Source of the DNA: Peptoniphilus pacaensis
Lineage (GTDB): Bacteria; Bacillota; Clostridia; Tissierellales; Peptoniphilaceae
Length of the DNA stretch: 64,000 nucleotides
Reading direction: 5' to 3'
Assembly: GCF_900088125.1 (NCBI RefSeq)
Contig: NZ_FLQT01000003.1
Coordinates: forward strand, 124,001-188,000
The notes under the pieces were generated by a model. That model saw nothing but the letters and a program-made list of their open reading frames with translations. It did not search any database and was not told the DNA's origin. A program made the translations under genes and the position numbers. Positions within the stretch are counted from its first letter, which is position 1. Each line of letters starts with the position of its first letter. This document shows positions 34,538 through 43,595 of this stretch, in pieces.

Positions 34538-37500
34538 CTACTTTGAGTCTGCGTTTATTTTCATCAACATCTGTGCCATTTCACTTCTTCTGGTATGGGC
34601 CTTTGAATTTAACCGCTTTTCGTTGTCCCCTTGGACATAGCCGCGATCCGTCGCCCAGGCCATGGCATCATAGGCATAAGGGCTGATCGTCTTTTCATCC
34701 TTAAATGCCGAAAGCTTCGCCCGGGAGGGCTTTTCGCCTTTCGATTGCGTCTTGTAGCGATACAGGATCACAATGGCGTCTTCTCGCTTGACCGGATCGT
34801 TCGGACCGAAACGTCCCTTGCCGTAGCCTGCGACAATTTTATTTTCCGCCGCCCAATTGATCGCCTCGGCATACCACTTGCCCGCTTCTACATCGGTAAA
34901 GGGAGCGGAAAATTTTGCCGATTTGACGCCGCTGTTTTTCATTTCCATATTGTAAACAATCTGTGCCATTTGCGCCCGGGTAATGGTCGTAGAGGGGCTG
35001 AAGCGATTCTCGCCCATGCCTTTCATGAAGCTGTGTTGATAAACATAGCTTACCGCCGGATAGAACCAATCGCCGGATGAAACGTCGGTAAAAGGCAGAT
35101 CGGAACTTCCTCTGCCCGCCTTTCCCCCAAAGAGCTTCGTGCCGCTTACATCCCCCCGAGGGAATTTCGTCAATGCGTCGGATTCATCTCTCGCCTGAAG
35201 AGCCAATGACCGCAGCCGGCCCTTGGCTTCGAGTCCCATGCCGTTTTGCGACAAGACCACATCTCCCGACGCCGTTGCCGACAATTCGTACTCGTTGAAC
35301 TCGTCACCTATGGTTCGATTCCGAACGAGGGTCGCATGGAGCTTGCCCCTGGCGTTTTCTACTTTTAATTGCCCTTTCGGTTCGAAGATAAGGCTTGCGC
35401 CTCTCTCAACCTGTGCTGCCACGAGCTGATCGCTGTAGGCCATTTGCACATTCAGTTTCCCCTCACCGCCTTTGGCCGATGAAACCTTGTAAGGAATGTC
35501 GTTTTTCGGCGCGAAGACGTAAAATGCCTGAGCCTCGCCGCCTGAATCCCCGGTCACGGGGATAAAGGGCAGGGGAGAGTTTTCCATGTCCCTCGTGTCG
35601 ACGGTCCACGCTTTGCCGCTGCCGTCCAAGGCCTCGATGCGATAGGCGCGCTCTCCGCCCGATGCGAACAGGCCGAACACCGTCCACGGATGGGAATCGC
35701 TGCGTTGAGCGAATGGATCCAATCGTCTGACGTCGGTGCAAATATAGTTAATGGAGGCTTTCTTCTTTACGTTCACATCCGGATCGTCGGGATCATACCA
35801 TTCGTTGGTCTTCGAATTGACGTAAATAGCATCGTCATACAAGCGATTGGGGCGATTGGAATCGTAAATTCCGATGCGATAGTCGTAAGTTTCTCCCGGA
35901 CGATACATGATGCTGTGAGCGACAATGGCATGATAATATCTCTTCCCGTTGCCGTCCACATAGGAATACGAAACCAAAACGGGTACGCCGTTGTTGTTTT
36001 TGATGGCTTGCAGTAATTTCGGAACGCCCGTATCTCCCTTGGAGGACTTGATCCAGCCCATCGCACTTTTTCCAATGCCCGATACGCCGGCCGTGCCCGT
36101 GTTCACAAATCCTCGAACGGTGGAAACTTGACTCATTTGATAGAAAGCCAGAAGAGGTGCGGAACTTTCTTTTGTGGCGAAACGAATCCCCCGATCATTG
36201 CTCAGCGGTCTGCCGCTACTGTCTTGCAGTCCCCATTCTTCTTTGTTCAATCGATTGATATTGTCTAAAATACTCGTCGCCGACATGCCGAAACAGTGGC
36301 CCCTAATATTCCCTTTTAAATACAGTCTGGTGAAGGCGCGATCCACGGGCTTCATCTTCTTTAATTTTTCCACCATATAGGGATGGGACACGTCGTAGCT
36401 GCCCGTTTCAAAGTTTTTAAAGGACCAGTAGCAATCTTCTTTCACATGTTGTTGATTGTTGGGATTTAAGTCCACATTGAAGACCATGGTCTTCTTATAG
36501 GGCGCACGGGAAGTATTGGTCATTTCCAGCTCAATGGTCTCGGAAAACTTTTTGCTCTTATTCTCCGTCGTCAATTCCCACTGAAGGCTTAAGCGATCGC
36601 CCTTCATTGTGCCGACGTCGATGCGGCGCCCGTCTTCTTCGCCCTTGGGACCGCGAATCTTCCAATCCTGCGGTGCTTTCAAACGAAAACTGACATCCTT
36701 TAATTCTTTGATGCGGGAATTTTTCACCACCGTCGCCTGAACGGTAAAACGTCCTTCCCTCTTTGGATCTTTGATGGCCTTCGCTTCAACGGTGTACGGA
36801 TTTTTAATCCCGTCCACATCGCTGATGTAATCGCCCCTCGATAAAATTTTAGGCCGCAATTGCGAAAGGATCGCCGGCAAATCCTCGGAGTCGGCACATT
36901 TTCTGTAGCCGCCGTTTTGAATTTTATGCATCAAAAGCGTGCCGAAGCGTACCGATTTATCCATGGACTCCATAATAAACCGCGTTTCTTCCGTGCCCGG
37001 CCCCGGTCCGCCGTCGCCGTTGTAGGCAGGAAACATAATCACGTAGCTGTCCCGTTTCCCCGGCAGATTGTCATACTGATTTAAAATTTGCTCGTAGCCG
37101 TTTTGTAAGCCAGTGCGCATACGCTGAAAGCGGTCTGTGCCCGTGGCGTATTTTTCGTGAGGTCCCGAAAGGACCAATTCCGAATTGACGAATAACAAGA
37201 CGTCTTTCAGTCGCTTCGGCTGCCAACCTTCTTTGCTCTTAAGATTGCCGTAAACCTTTAAGGCATCGTCCACGCCAATGGTCGGACCCGCCTTCAGGGT
37301 AATCTCCTTGTCGAAGCCGCCGAAATTGCCGAAAAATCCCATGCCGTCGTCGTATAAGTAATCATAGTAAAGAATGGCGGACACTTTGTTATTGGGATTG
37401 GCGCTCTTGATTTGCCGCGCAAAACGCGTAAGGGCCTCGGGTTCTCCCCTCTCGCCGAAACCCGGCGCACTCATGCAGTCGACGATCATGTACACGTGTA

Positions 37501-37597
37501 CGCCGTCATATGTTTCTGCATATGCCCGAAAGGGCACCGCAAGAAATAAGGCGAGGAATAATAAGATGTGTGCCATCTTCCCGTATTTTTTTAACAT
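34538..37597 (-). CDS. secreted SLH-domain surface protein with VWA-like and putative cysteine peptidase regions
   Basis: The 1,019-residue protein has a signal peptide (LLFLALFLAVPFRAYA). Next is an alpha/beta region about 220 residues long that looks VWA-like (VHVYMIVDCMSA, DVLLFVNSELVLSG), although the metal motif is degenerate. An Ig-like segment follows (about 270-400). The central domain carries GHCFGMSATS (Cys near 434), YYHAIVAHS (His near 555) and IYDSNRP (Asp/Asn near 577), a Cys-His-Asp/Asn set in papain-like order. Three SLH repeats (FTDVSSGDWFYPA, FTDVEAGKWYAEA, FKDEKTISPYAYD) end the protein and would bind cell-wall polymer. Start ATG 37597 (or 37600) follows AGGAGG. Peptidase activity is inferred. 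Confidence 0.75.
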   Translation of the reverse strand: MLKKYGKMAHILLFLALFLAVPFRAYAETYDGVHVYMIVDCMSAPGFGERGEPEALTRFARQIKSANPNNKVSAILYYDYLYDDGMGFFGNFGGFDKEITLKAGPTIGVDDALKVYGNLKSKEGWQPKRLKDVLLFVNSELVLSGPHEKYATGTDRFQRMRTGLQNGYEQILNQYDNLPGKRDSYVIMFPAYNGDGGPGPGTEETRFIMESMDKSVRFGTLLMHKIQNGGYRKCADSEDLPAILSQLRPKILSRGDYISDVDGIKNPYTVEAKAIKDPKREGRFTVQATVVKNSRIKELKDVSFRLKAPQDWKIRGPKGEEDGRRIDVGTMKGDRLSLQWELTTENKSKKFSETIELEMTNTSRAPYKKTMVFNVDLNPNNQQHVKEDCYWSFKNFETGSYDVSHPYMVEKLKKMKPVDRAFTRLYLKGNIRGHCFGMSATSILDNINRLNKEEWGLQDSSGRPLSNDRGIRFATKESSAPLLAFYQMSQVSTVRGFVNTGTAGVSGIGKSAMGWIKSSKGDTGVPKLLQAIKNNNGVPVLVSYSYVDGNGKRYYHAIVAHSIMYRPGETYDYRIGIYDSNRPNRLYDDAIYVNSKTNEWYDPDDPDVNVKKKASINYICTDVRRLDPFAQRSDSHPWTVFGLFASGGERAYRIEALDGSGKAWTVDTRDMENSPLPFIPVTGDSGGEAQAFYVFAPKNDIPYKVSSAKGGEGKLNVQMAYSDQLVAAQVERGASLIFEPKGQLKVENARGKLHATLVRNRTIGDEFNEYELSATASGDVVLSQNGMGLEAKGRLRSLALQARDESDALTKFPRGDVSGTKLFGGKAGRGSSDLPFTDVSSGDWFYPAVSYVYQHSFMKGMGENRFSPSTTITRAQMAQIVYNMEMKNSGVKSAKFSAPFTDVEAGKWYAEAINWAAENKIVAGYGKGRFGPNDPVKREDAIVILYRYKTQSKGEKPSRAKLSAFKDEKTISPYAYDAMAWATDRGYVQGDNEKRLNSKAHTRRSEMAQMLMKINADSK

Positions 37598-37635
37598 CAT
37601 AACCTCCTTTTTATGGCAAGCGCATTCTTGTTTAG

Positions 37636-37665
37636 ATCGTATCACAGGGGCCTTCGTGGGTTCAA
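37636..37665 (-). promoter_or_regulatory. probable promoter of the SLH protein gene
   Basis: TTGAAC (37665-37660), an 18-base spacer and TACGAT (37641-37636) on the minus strand, about 35 bases upstream of the ribosome site. Confidence 0.6.
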
Positions 37666-37724
37666 TGGATTCGCAGATTTAACTGTTTCTGCATTTCTGC
37701 GACTACCTTTCATTTTTCTTCCGC

Positions 37725-37752
37725 AAAAAAAGCACCTGCACGTGCAGATGCT
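37725..37752 (-). terminator. terminator overlapping the end of the small membrane protein gene
   Basis: AGCATCTGCACGTGCAGGTGCT forms a near-perfect palindrome on the minus strand and is followed by seven T residues. Confidence 0.8.
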
Positions 37753-38195
37753 TACTCTTCGCCGACGACTTTTCTTTCATAGCTTGCGTAATTGATTAAG
37801 AACAAGATCCCCGCCATGGCCAGTGCCGTCCCCAGGCCCGTATAGAAAAAGGCGATGAAGCGCTCGGGCAATAGATTCAAGGCGCGAATGGTGATGCCGA
37901 AGGTCATCATCAACGCCATGATCAAAAAAGATTTCTTATCGAAGAAATGCCACGGCCGCTTGTACTCCTCTTCGTAGCCGTGAATGCGAATCACGTGTTT
38001 GTCCACCAAGGGGTGAAAGACCTTCGTCCAAAAGAGGAAAAAAACCAGGGCGGACAGAGCGACATGGAGAGGGCTCAAGGCGCGGGCATAGGCTTCAACG
38101 CCGATTTTTAATACATTGATTCCGGCAAGAGACCAGACCAGTCCCGCCAACAGCAATAAGGTTCTCTTCTTTACCACATTTTCATCTCCCATCAT
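37752..38195 (-). CDS. small multi-pass membrane protein of unknown function
   Basis: I do not recognise the family. The 147-residue protein has four predicted membrane helices (LLLAGLVWSLAGINVLKIG, PLHVALSALVFFLFWTKVF, FLIMALMMTFGITIRALN, FYTGLGTALAMAGILFLIN) and a charged cytoplasmic loop KHVIRIHGYEEEYKRPWHFFD. ATG 38195 has no good ribosome site; GTG 38177, with GGGAGA eight bases before it, may be the true start. It stands alone between the riboflavin operon and the SLH gene. Confidence 0.7.
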   Translation of the reverse strand: MMGDENVVKKRTLLLLAGLVWSLAGINVLKIGVEAYARALSPLHVALSALVFFLFWTKVFHPLVDKHVIRIHGYEEEYKRPWHFFDKKSFLIMALMMTFGITIRALNLLPERFIAFFYTGLGTALAMAGILFLINYASYERKVVGEE

Positions 38196-38307
38196 CGTGG
38201 TTCAATCGCTTTTTATTTTAAAATGCTCGATCAGCAAAAGTGACACATTGTCACTCCCTATTATACCCGCTTTTTGCTGTGAATCCCATATTTATTTTTA
38301 ACCGCAC

Positions 38308-38338
38308 AAAAAAACGCCTCCGACAAATCGGAAGCGTT
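38308..38338 (-). terminator. terminator of the riboflavin operon
   Basis: On the minus strand AACGCTTCCGA / TCGGAGGCGTT with a four-base loop, followed by seven T residues, 13 bases after the ribH stop. Confidence 0.9.
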
Positions 38339-38350
38339 CCTTCTTTAAAA

Positions 38351-38812
38351 TTACATGGCGTCGAAAAGATCCGCCATTTCCAACACGCTCATGGCGGTGT
38401 CGTAGCCTTTGTTGCCGCTCTTGGTGCCGGCACGTTCTACGGCTTGCTCGATGTTTTCCGTGGTGACAATGCCGAAGCCCACGGGAATATTCGTATCCAG
38501 AGACACTTTGGCGATACCCTTGGACACTTCGTTGCAGACGTAATCGTAGTGGGTGGTGGCTCCGCGGATCACGGCGCCGAGGCAAATGACGCCGTCGTAC
38601 TTGCCGGATTGAGCCAGCTTTTGTGCCGCCAGGGGAATTTCAAAAGCTCCGGGTACACGCACCAAACTTAAATCCTCGTCCTTCACGCCGTGGCGGTACA
38701 AGCAGTCCAGGGCGCCGTCTAAAAGTTTCGACGTAATAAAATCATTGAAACGGCTGACGACAATGGCGAAAGATTTTCCCTCGCCTCTTAACATTCCCTC
38801 CATAATTTTCAT
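38351..38812 (-). CDS. ribH: 6,7-dimethyl-8-ribityllumazine synthase
   Basis: The enzyme joins dihydroxybutanone phosphate and the ribitylamino-pyrimidine to make the lumazine precursor of riboflavin. The 153-residue length is normal. Characteristic stretches are ARFN-like [36 protein letters not shown] and the family C-terminal GNKGYDTA. It is the last gene of the rib operon; its start overlaps the ribBA stop by four bases. Confidence 0.95.
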   Translation of the reverse strand: MKIMEGMLRGEGKSFAIVVSRFNDFITSKLLDGALDCLYRHGVKDEDLSLVRVPGAFEIPLAAQKLAQSGKYDGVICLGAVIRGATTHYDYVCNEVSKGIAKVSLDTNIPVGFGIVTTENIEQAVERAGTKSGNKGYDTAMSVLEMADLFDAM

Positions 38813-40056
38813 CGGTTGGCCTCCTTGTTTTGTTTTTCCTTATGTCCGTGGCAATCGCAGTCAAATTCGTGCAAATAGTGGTTCATTTTTTTGGCTTTCG
38901 TTTCCAAATAGAAGTGGTCGTTTTCGTGGGATTGAATTTCGATGGGCACCCGTTTGACGATTTCCATGCCGTATTGTTCCAGATGGTACACCTTATCGGG
39001 ATTGTTGGTCAACAGGCGCATGGTTTTGACGCCGAGATCCCGCAGGATTTGCGCGCCGATGTAGTATTCCCGGGCGTCTTCCGGAAAGCCCAGGGCCAGA
39101 TTGGCTTCCACCGTGTCCATGCCCTGATCTTGCAGGGCGTAGGCCTTTAATTTATTCAAGAGGCCGATGCCTCGACCTTCCTGGCGCATGTAGAGGACGA
39201 TGCCGCGACCTTCTTTTTCGATTTGCATCATGGCCCGTGCCAGCTGATCGCCGCAGTCGCAGCGCAAGGAGCCGAAAGCGTCGCCTGTCAAGCATTCGGA
39301 GTGGACGCGGGTCAGAACGTCTTCGCCGTCTGCGATGTCCCCTTTCACCAGGGCCACGTGGTGTTCGCCGTTTAAGGTATTGCGATAGCCTACGGCTTTA
39401 AAATGGCCGTACTTCGTGGGCATGTCCGCTTCCGCCACCCGCTCGATTAAGCGGTCGTGGGTCTTGCGATACTCTTTTAATTGCTCGATATTGATGAAGG
39501 GAATATCCAATTCCTTGGCCAATTCGTAAATGCGGTCACGCTGCATCATTTCCCCGTTATCTTCCATGATTTCGCAGCACAGGCCCACTTCCGTCAAACC
39601 GGCGAGGCGCATCAAGTCCACCGTGGCTTCCGTGTGGCCGTCCCGCTCCAAGACGCCGCCGGGTTTGGCGATGAGAGGAAACATGTGGCCCGGGCGGCGG
39701 AAGTCGTCGGCCTTGGCGTCAGGATCCGTGGTCATGCGGGCGGTAAGAGCCCGTTCCACGGCACTGATCCCCGTGCTCGTATCCACGTGGTCGATGGACA
39801 CGGTAAAGGCTGTTTCGTGATTGTCCGTGTTGTCGGATACCATGGGCTTTAAGCGCAGGCGATCCGCTTCTTTTTTGCTCATGGGCATACAGATCAGACC
39901 CTTAGCGTAGCATGCCATGGCGTTTAACTGCTCTGTGGAGCAGGTTTCGGCGGCGACGATCATGTCCCCTTCGTTTTCCCGATCTTCCGAATCCATGGCA
40001 ATGATCATCTTGCCGGCTTTCAGCGCTTCAATGGCCTCTTCAATGGTGTTCCACAT
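38809..40056 (-). CDS. ribBA: bifunctional DHBP synthase / GTP cyclohydrolase II
   Basis: The 415-residue protein makes both riboflavin precursors. The N-terminal half (about 1-205) is 3,4-dihydroxy-2-butanone-4-phosphate synthase with [23 protein letters not shown] and the HTEATVDL stretch. The C-terminal half is GTP cyclohydrolase II with [20 protein letters not shown], whose three Cys residues bind zinc, and [17 protein letters not shown] His/Asp-rich tail ([15 protein letters not shown]) follows and could bind metal. It lies between ribE and ribH in the operon. Confidence 0.97.
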   Translation of the reverse strand: MWNTIEEAIEALKAGKMIIAMDSEDRENEGDMIVAAETCSTEQLNAMACYAKGLICMPMSKKEADRLRLKPMVSDNTDNHETAFTVSIDHVDTSTGISAVERALTARMTTDPDAKADDFRRPGHMFPLIAKPGGVLERDGHTEATVDLMRLAGLTEVGLCCEIMEDNGEMMQRDRIYELAKELDIPFINIEQLKEYRKTHDRLIERVAEADMPTKYGHFKAVGYRNTLNGEHHVALVKGDIADGEDVLTRVHSECLTGDAFGSLRCDCGDQLARAMMQIEKEGRGIVLYMRQEGRGIGLLNKLKAYALQDQGMDTVEANLALGFPEDAREYYIGAQILRDLGVKTMRLLTNNPDKVYHLEQYGMEIVKRVPIEIQSHENDHFYLETKAKKMNHYLHEFDCDCHGHKEKQNKEANR

Positions 40057-40065
40057 AATTTCCTC

Positions 40066-40704
40066 CTAAAATCCATGATTTCTGAAAAAATTCATATCCA
40101 GTGGGGAATGCTCTTCCGCCACTTCATTTTGTCTCAATAAATACTTGCCCACGATGTCGAATTCCACGGTAACGGGATCTGAGGGCTTCAGCTCACCTAA
40201 ATTGGTGGAGCGCAAGGTCTCCGGAATCAGGGAGACGGAGAAATCATTCCGCCCCGCCCGGGCAATGGTTAGGCTCACGCCGTTTAAGGTCACCGAGCCC
40301 TGGGCCACGAAATAAGGCGCCCAGTCCGGCTCCACGGCGATGTGAAGGAGATAGCCCCCTTCGTGTGGCTCGATGCTCTTCACCTCCCCCACCGTGTCCA
40401 CGTGGCCCTGGACGATGTGTCCGCCCATGCGGCTCGCGGGAAGAAGAGCCCGCTCCAAATTCACGGCACTTCCCGGCCGCAAGCGGTCCAGAGCGGATTT
40501 TTTCGCCGTCACCGTCATCATATCCGCCGTAAAGGTGCCCTCCGCCATGGAAGTCACCGTGAGGCAGACGCCGTTTGTGGCGATGGAATCGCCGATCTTC
40601 GTGTCTTCAAGCACCGTTTGCGCCATCACCCGCAGGACGATCTTCTCGCCCCGCTTTTCCAGCGTAGCCACGGTGCCCACTTCTTCTACGATTCCCGTAA
40701 ACAT
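40066..40704 (-). CDS. ribE: riboflavin synthase, alpha subunit
   Basis: The enzyme dismutates two lumazines to riboflavin. The 212-residue protein shows the internal duplication of the family. It starts MFTGIVEEVG, has GVCLTVTSM in the first repeat and GVSLTIARA in the second, with GHIVQGHVDT at the lumazine site of the barrel junction. It overlaps the ribD 3' end by 19 bases. Confidence 0.95.
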   Translation of the reverse strand: MFTGIVEEVGTVATLEKRGEKIVLRVMAQTVLEDTKIGDSIATNGVCLTVTSMAEGTFTADMMTVTAKKSALDRLRPGSAVNLERALLPASRMGGHIVQGHVDTVGEVKSIEPHEGGYLLHIAVEPDWAPYFVAQGSVTLNGVSLTIARAGRNDFSVSLIPETLRSTNLGELKPSDPVTVEFDIVGKYLLRQNEVAEEHSPLDMNFFRNHGF

Positions 40705-41771
40705 GCTCTGATGCCTCCTATAAACAGATCCGGCCCCAGCATCTTCACCTCGTCAAAGATGAAATCCCGCCGTTCGCTTAATGCAGCGATGGCACGTCCC
40801 GCGACGGCATCTTTGCCGCCGCCGAAGAGGGTAGGCGCGAGATAGAGGGCGAATTCATCCACCAAATCCTCGTCGATGAGGCTGCCGTGCAGGCGTCCGC
40901 CGCCTTCCACGAGAATGCGGCCCATGTCCTTGGCATACAGGTCCTTCAAAACGGCACGGAGATCCAGCTTGCCCTTCTTCTCCTTTATGACCTCCACGAC
41001 GACGCCCCGCTCTCTCAGGGTCTTGATCTTCGCCTCGTCCATATGCGTCGTGTAGACGATGGTAGGAAGAGTGCCGTCGTATACGTGAAAATCCAAATCC
41101 ACGGCGCCGCGGCGGTCCAAAATAATCCGCGTGGGATCCTCTCCTTCGCCGCTGCGATTCGAGAGGCGGGGATTGTCCTTGATCACCGTGTTGGTGCCAA
41201 CTAGAATTCCGTCCACTGCGCCGCGAAGCTTGTGGCCGTCCTTGCGCGCCGCCTCCGATGTGATCCATTGGCTTTCGCCTGTATCCGTGGCAATCTTGCC
41301 GTCCAATGTAGTGGCGAATTTACAAATCACATAGGGCGTCTGCGTCAAAATACTCGTGAAAAAGGCCCGGTTCAGGGACCGGCAGGCCTCCTCAAGGACG
41401 CCTACATCCACCTGAATCCCCGCCGCTCTCAGCGCGCCCACGCCGCGGCCGGCGACCTTTGGATTGGGATCCAAGGTGCCTACCACTACCCGGGCGATCC
41501 CCGCCCGCTCGATGGCCACGACACAGGGCGGCGTCTTTCCGTAGTGGAAGCAAGGCTCCAAGGTCACATACATGGTGCCGCCCCTCGGCGATTCCTCCAC
41601 CTGCTTCAGGCAATCCACCTCTGCGTGGTCCAGGCCGAAGCCGTGATGGTAGCCCTCGGCGATGACTCGCCCGTCCTTTACCAAGACGGCGCCTACCATG
41701 GGATTGGTCTTGGTCTTGCCCAAGCCCTTTTTCGCAAGAGTCAATGCCCGGTTCATATACTGCTCATCCAT
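40686..41771 (-). CDS. ribD: bifunctional riboflavin-specific deaminase/reductase
   Basis: The N-terminal deaminase domain carries the zinc site HAEVDCL and PCFHYGKTPPC; the C-terminal reductase domain has KFATTLDGKIATDTGESQWI and ILVEGGGRLHGSL. It catalyses the second and third steps of riboflavin synthesis from GTP. The start is ATG 41771 (MDEQYMNRAL) with GGAGG five bases before it; the open frame continues upstream to 41924 only because it reads through the leader RNA. It is the first gene of the FMN-controlled operon. Confidence 0.96.
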   Translation of the reverse strand: MDEQYMNRALTLAKKGLGKTKTNPMVGAVLVKDGRVIAEGYHHGFGLDHAEVDCLKQVEESPRGGTMYVTLEPCFHYGKTPPCVVAIERAGIARVVVGTLDPNPKVAGRGVGALRAAGIQVDVGVLEEACRSLNRAFFTSILTQTPYVICKFATTLDGKIATDTGESQWITSEAARKDGHKLRGAVDGILVGTNTVIKDNPRLSNRSGEGEDPTRIILDRRGAVDLDFHVYDGTLPTIVYTTHMDEAKIKTLRERGVVVEVIKEKKGKLDLRAVLKDLYAKDMGRILVEGGGRLHGSLIDEDLVDEFALYLAPTLFGGGKDAVAGRAIAALSERRDFIFDEVKMLGPDLFIGGIRACLRES

Positions 41772-41785
41772 AAAGCCTCCTGCAT

Positions 41786-41812
41786 TAAAAAAACCGAAGC
41801 GCAACGCTTCGG
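41786..41812 (-). terminator. attenuator terminator of the FMN leader
   Basis: On the minus strand CCGAAGCG / CGCTTCGG with a short loop is followed by seven T residues, 15 bases before the ribD ribosome site. It lies downstream of the FMN aptamer, so FMN binding would favour this stop. Confidence 0.85.
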
Positions 41813-41850
41813 AGTGACAATCAAATGAAGGACAATCAATGCCCTTAGCT

Positions 41851-41953
41851 CTTCTTTCATCCGGACTATACCGTCGGTATCGGAATTGCACCGATTCAAT
41901 CATGTGACTCGTGGACTTTACCACCGGTGAGGAGTTGCACCTCGCCCCGAAGA
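41851..41953 (-). promoter_or_regulatory. FMN riboswitch (RFN element)
   Basis: On the minus strand the leader contains the conserved RFN blocks in order: TTCGGGGCGAGGTG near 41953, the internal CACCGGTGGTAAAG, then CCACGAGTCACATGATT and CGGTGCAATTCCGA, and finally CGACGGTATAGTCCGGATG near 41870. These are the hallmarks of the FMN aptamer. The riboflavin operon begins about 80 bases further on. Confidence 0.96.
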
Positions 41954-41987
41954 ATGTATGAAGTTCAGGAAATGTTTTCCTTTAATT

Positions 41988-42016
41988 ATGATACCACTTA
42001 TATCCTAGCCTGTAAA
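41988..42016 (-). promoter_or_regulatory. promoter of the riboflavin operon
   Basis: TTTACA (42016-42011), 17-base spacer and TATCAT (41993-41988) on the minus strand, 35 bases upstream of the FMN aptamer. Confidence 0.7.
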
Positions 42017-42086
42017 GAAAATATACCGGCCCCCTCTTTAAAATTTGCGCCCATCCTATGTACAATAAATAAAACGAGAAACATTT

Positions 42087-42112
42087 TGTAATAAAGGGAG
42101 CCCTCCCGCGTA
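42087..42112 (+). promoter_or_regulatory. possible ECF-sigma autoregulatory promoter
   Basis: TGTAAT at 42087-42092, a 16-base spacer and CGTA at 42109-42112 followed by TATA fit the TGTAAC-N16-CGTCTA type of Firmicute ECF promoters. It is about 30 bases before the sigma gene start. Confidence 0.45.
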
Positions 42113-42144
42113 TATACAAGTGAAGGAACAAGGAGGTGAAGCCA

Positions 42145-42684
42145 ATGGATGAAACGACCCATGTACCGACCGTCATAGACGATGCCGTTACATTTGAAGC
42201 CGTCTACGATCGCTACTTCGATTCCGTATTTCGGTTCGTCATCTACCGCACCGGCAATCGTGAGGTGGCCAAAGATCTGACGGCGGATATTTTCTTCAAG
42301 GTCTACAAAAAATTTTCCGCCTACGATTCAAAAAAAGGCAGCTTCGAGGTGTGGCTCTATACAATAGCGAGCAATCAGGTGAAGGATTACTACCGACGAA
42401 AGAGCCGCTTTCAGTGGTTGCCCATCACCGCGGCGAAAGACGTGGTCGAAGACGATCCCGGTGCCGAAGAGCTTATGGAGAACAAAGAAGAAATCGCCAC
42501 CCTACGGCGTGCGGTGCAAAAGATGAAGCCGAGAGACCGACTGTTGATCAGCTGCAAATTCGGCGCGGAGCTTTCCAATCAAACCATCGCCGAGCTTATG
42601 GACACGAATCCCAATCACGTGGGCGTCATGATCCACCGTTTGCTGAATCAATTGCGAAAAGAAATGGAGGCCTATTATGAATGA
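42145..42684 (+). CDS. ECF-family RNA polymerase sigma factor
   Basis: The 179-residue protein has region 2 (YDRYFDSVFRFVIYRTGNREVAKDLTADIFFKVYKKFSAYDSKKGSFEVWLYTIASNQVKDYYRR) and region 4 (MKPRDRLLISCKFGAELSNQTIAELMDTNPNHVGVMIHRLLNQLRKE), the latter with a helix-turn-helix. The start is ATG 42145 behind AGGAGG at 42131; the in-frame GTG 42136 is within that site. It overlaps the next gene by eight bases. Confidence 0.9.
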   Translation: MDETTHVPTVIDDAVTFEAVYDRYFDSVFRFVIYRTGNREVAKDLTADIFFKVYKKFSAYDSKKGSFEVWLYTIASNQVKDYYRRKSRFQWLPITAAKDVVEDDPGAEELMENKEEIATLRRAVQKMKPRDRLLISCKFGAELSNQTIAELMDTNPNHVGVMIHRLLNQLRKEMEAYYE

Positions 42685-43513
42685 AAATAAAAATGCCCAC
42701 GACAACGTAAGCCGAGATTTAAATAATCTCTACGCTACCGATGAAAAAGACAAGCAGGAGGTCTATGTAAAAATGAAAAAGAAACAACGAAAGCAATACA
42801 AAAAACCCGCCATTGCCGCGGCATGCGCCCTTTTAATCGCTACCCTCCCCTTTACGAGCTTTGGCGGCGGCATCGTGAATACGGTGAGACAAGCCGTCAG
42901 CCCCTCGGGCCGCATCGTCGTCAACGAAGACGAGCCGGCCGTGGCCATCCCCTTCCCCGAGGAATTAAAGGGAAAGGTCTTCGACAAAGAGGGAAATGAA
43001 ATCACCGACCTCGAAGTCCTGAAAAAGGCAGAGCACGTCTACTCCAAAGACGGCCGGGAAATCGTGGGAAGCAATTACGACGATGCCACCCGCACCGGCG
43101 AAGTTACCTTCGAATACGCCGACGAAGTGAAAAAAGATACGGGCGACAAGGCCCCGGTGGAAGAAATCGCCAAAAAATTAAACTTTAATCCCCTGGTCTT
43201 TTCGAACAAATACAAGTACGTGGAATCGGAAATCTTCGCCGAGCCGGGGACACTTTCCGATTGCGTCGCCTTCATCTACGAAAAAGACGGCAAGACCATC
43301 TATATTGACGAGCGGGTCTCCTCCCCCGAAAACGCTTATGAAACAGGCGGCGAAGGCAAAATCTACGAAGTCAATGTAAACGGCGTGAAAGTCATCATTC
43401 AAGGCCGTGATGCCGACTTCGAACGAGACGGCCTCCTCGTCTCCATCTCCGCCGAAGGCGCGGACAAAGACGATCTCATCGCCATGGTGAAAGACTTGCA
43501 TCTCTTAAAATAA
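42677..43513 (+). CDS. DUF4367-like membrane protein, probable partner of the sigma factor
   Basis: A charged N-terminal tail (about 1-45) precedes one membrane helix (KPAIAAACALLIATLPFTSFGGG). An outer region of about 200 residues follows, whose C-terminal part (VESEIFAEPGTLSDCVAFIYEKDG, then NGVKVIIQGRDAD) resembles DUF4367. Proteins of this layout sit beside ECF factors and are taken to be anti-sigma or signal-sensing partners. No zinc motif is present, so this is inferred from order and topology. A strong terminator follows. Confidence 0.72.
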   Translation: MNENKNAHDNVSRDLNNLYATDEKDKQEVYVKMKKKQRKQYKKPAIAAACALLIATLPFTSFGGGIVNTVRQAVSPSGRIVVNEDEPAVAIPFPEELKGKVFDKEGNEITDLEVLKKAEHVYSKDGREIVGSNYDDATRTGEVTFEYADEVKKDTGDKAPVEEIAKKLNFNPLVFSNKYKYVESEIFAEPGTLSDCVAFIYEKDGKTIYIDERVSSPENAYETGGEGKIYEVNVNGVKVIIQGRDADFERDGLLVSISAEGADKDDLIAMVKDLHLLK

Positions 43514-43524
43514 ATTGATACGCC

Positions 43525-43551
43525 GCCGGTTCGCCCCGGCGGTTTTTTTGC
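43525..43551 (+). terminator. terminator after the second sigma operon
   Basis: CCGCCGG / CCGGCGG stem with a short loop and seven T residues. Confidence 0.9.
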
Positions 43552-43556
43552 GCAAC

Positions 43557-43584
43557 AAAAAAACACCGCAGGTTGCGGTGTTTG
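43557..43584 (-). terminator. terminator of rplM-rpsI
   Basis: On the minus strand AACACCGCA / TGCGGTGTT with a short loop is followed by at least six T residues, 12 bases after the rpsI stop. Confidence 0.85.
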
Positions 43585-43595
43585 TCTGTATGTGC

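Noticed and set aside
42136-42144. GTG 42136 as start of the second sigma factor
   Set aside because: The GTG lies within the AGGAGGTG ribosome site; ATG 42145 has proper spacing.
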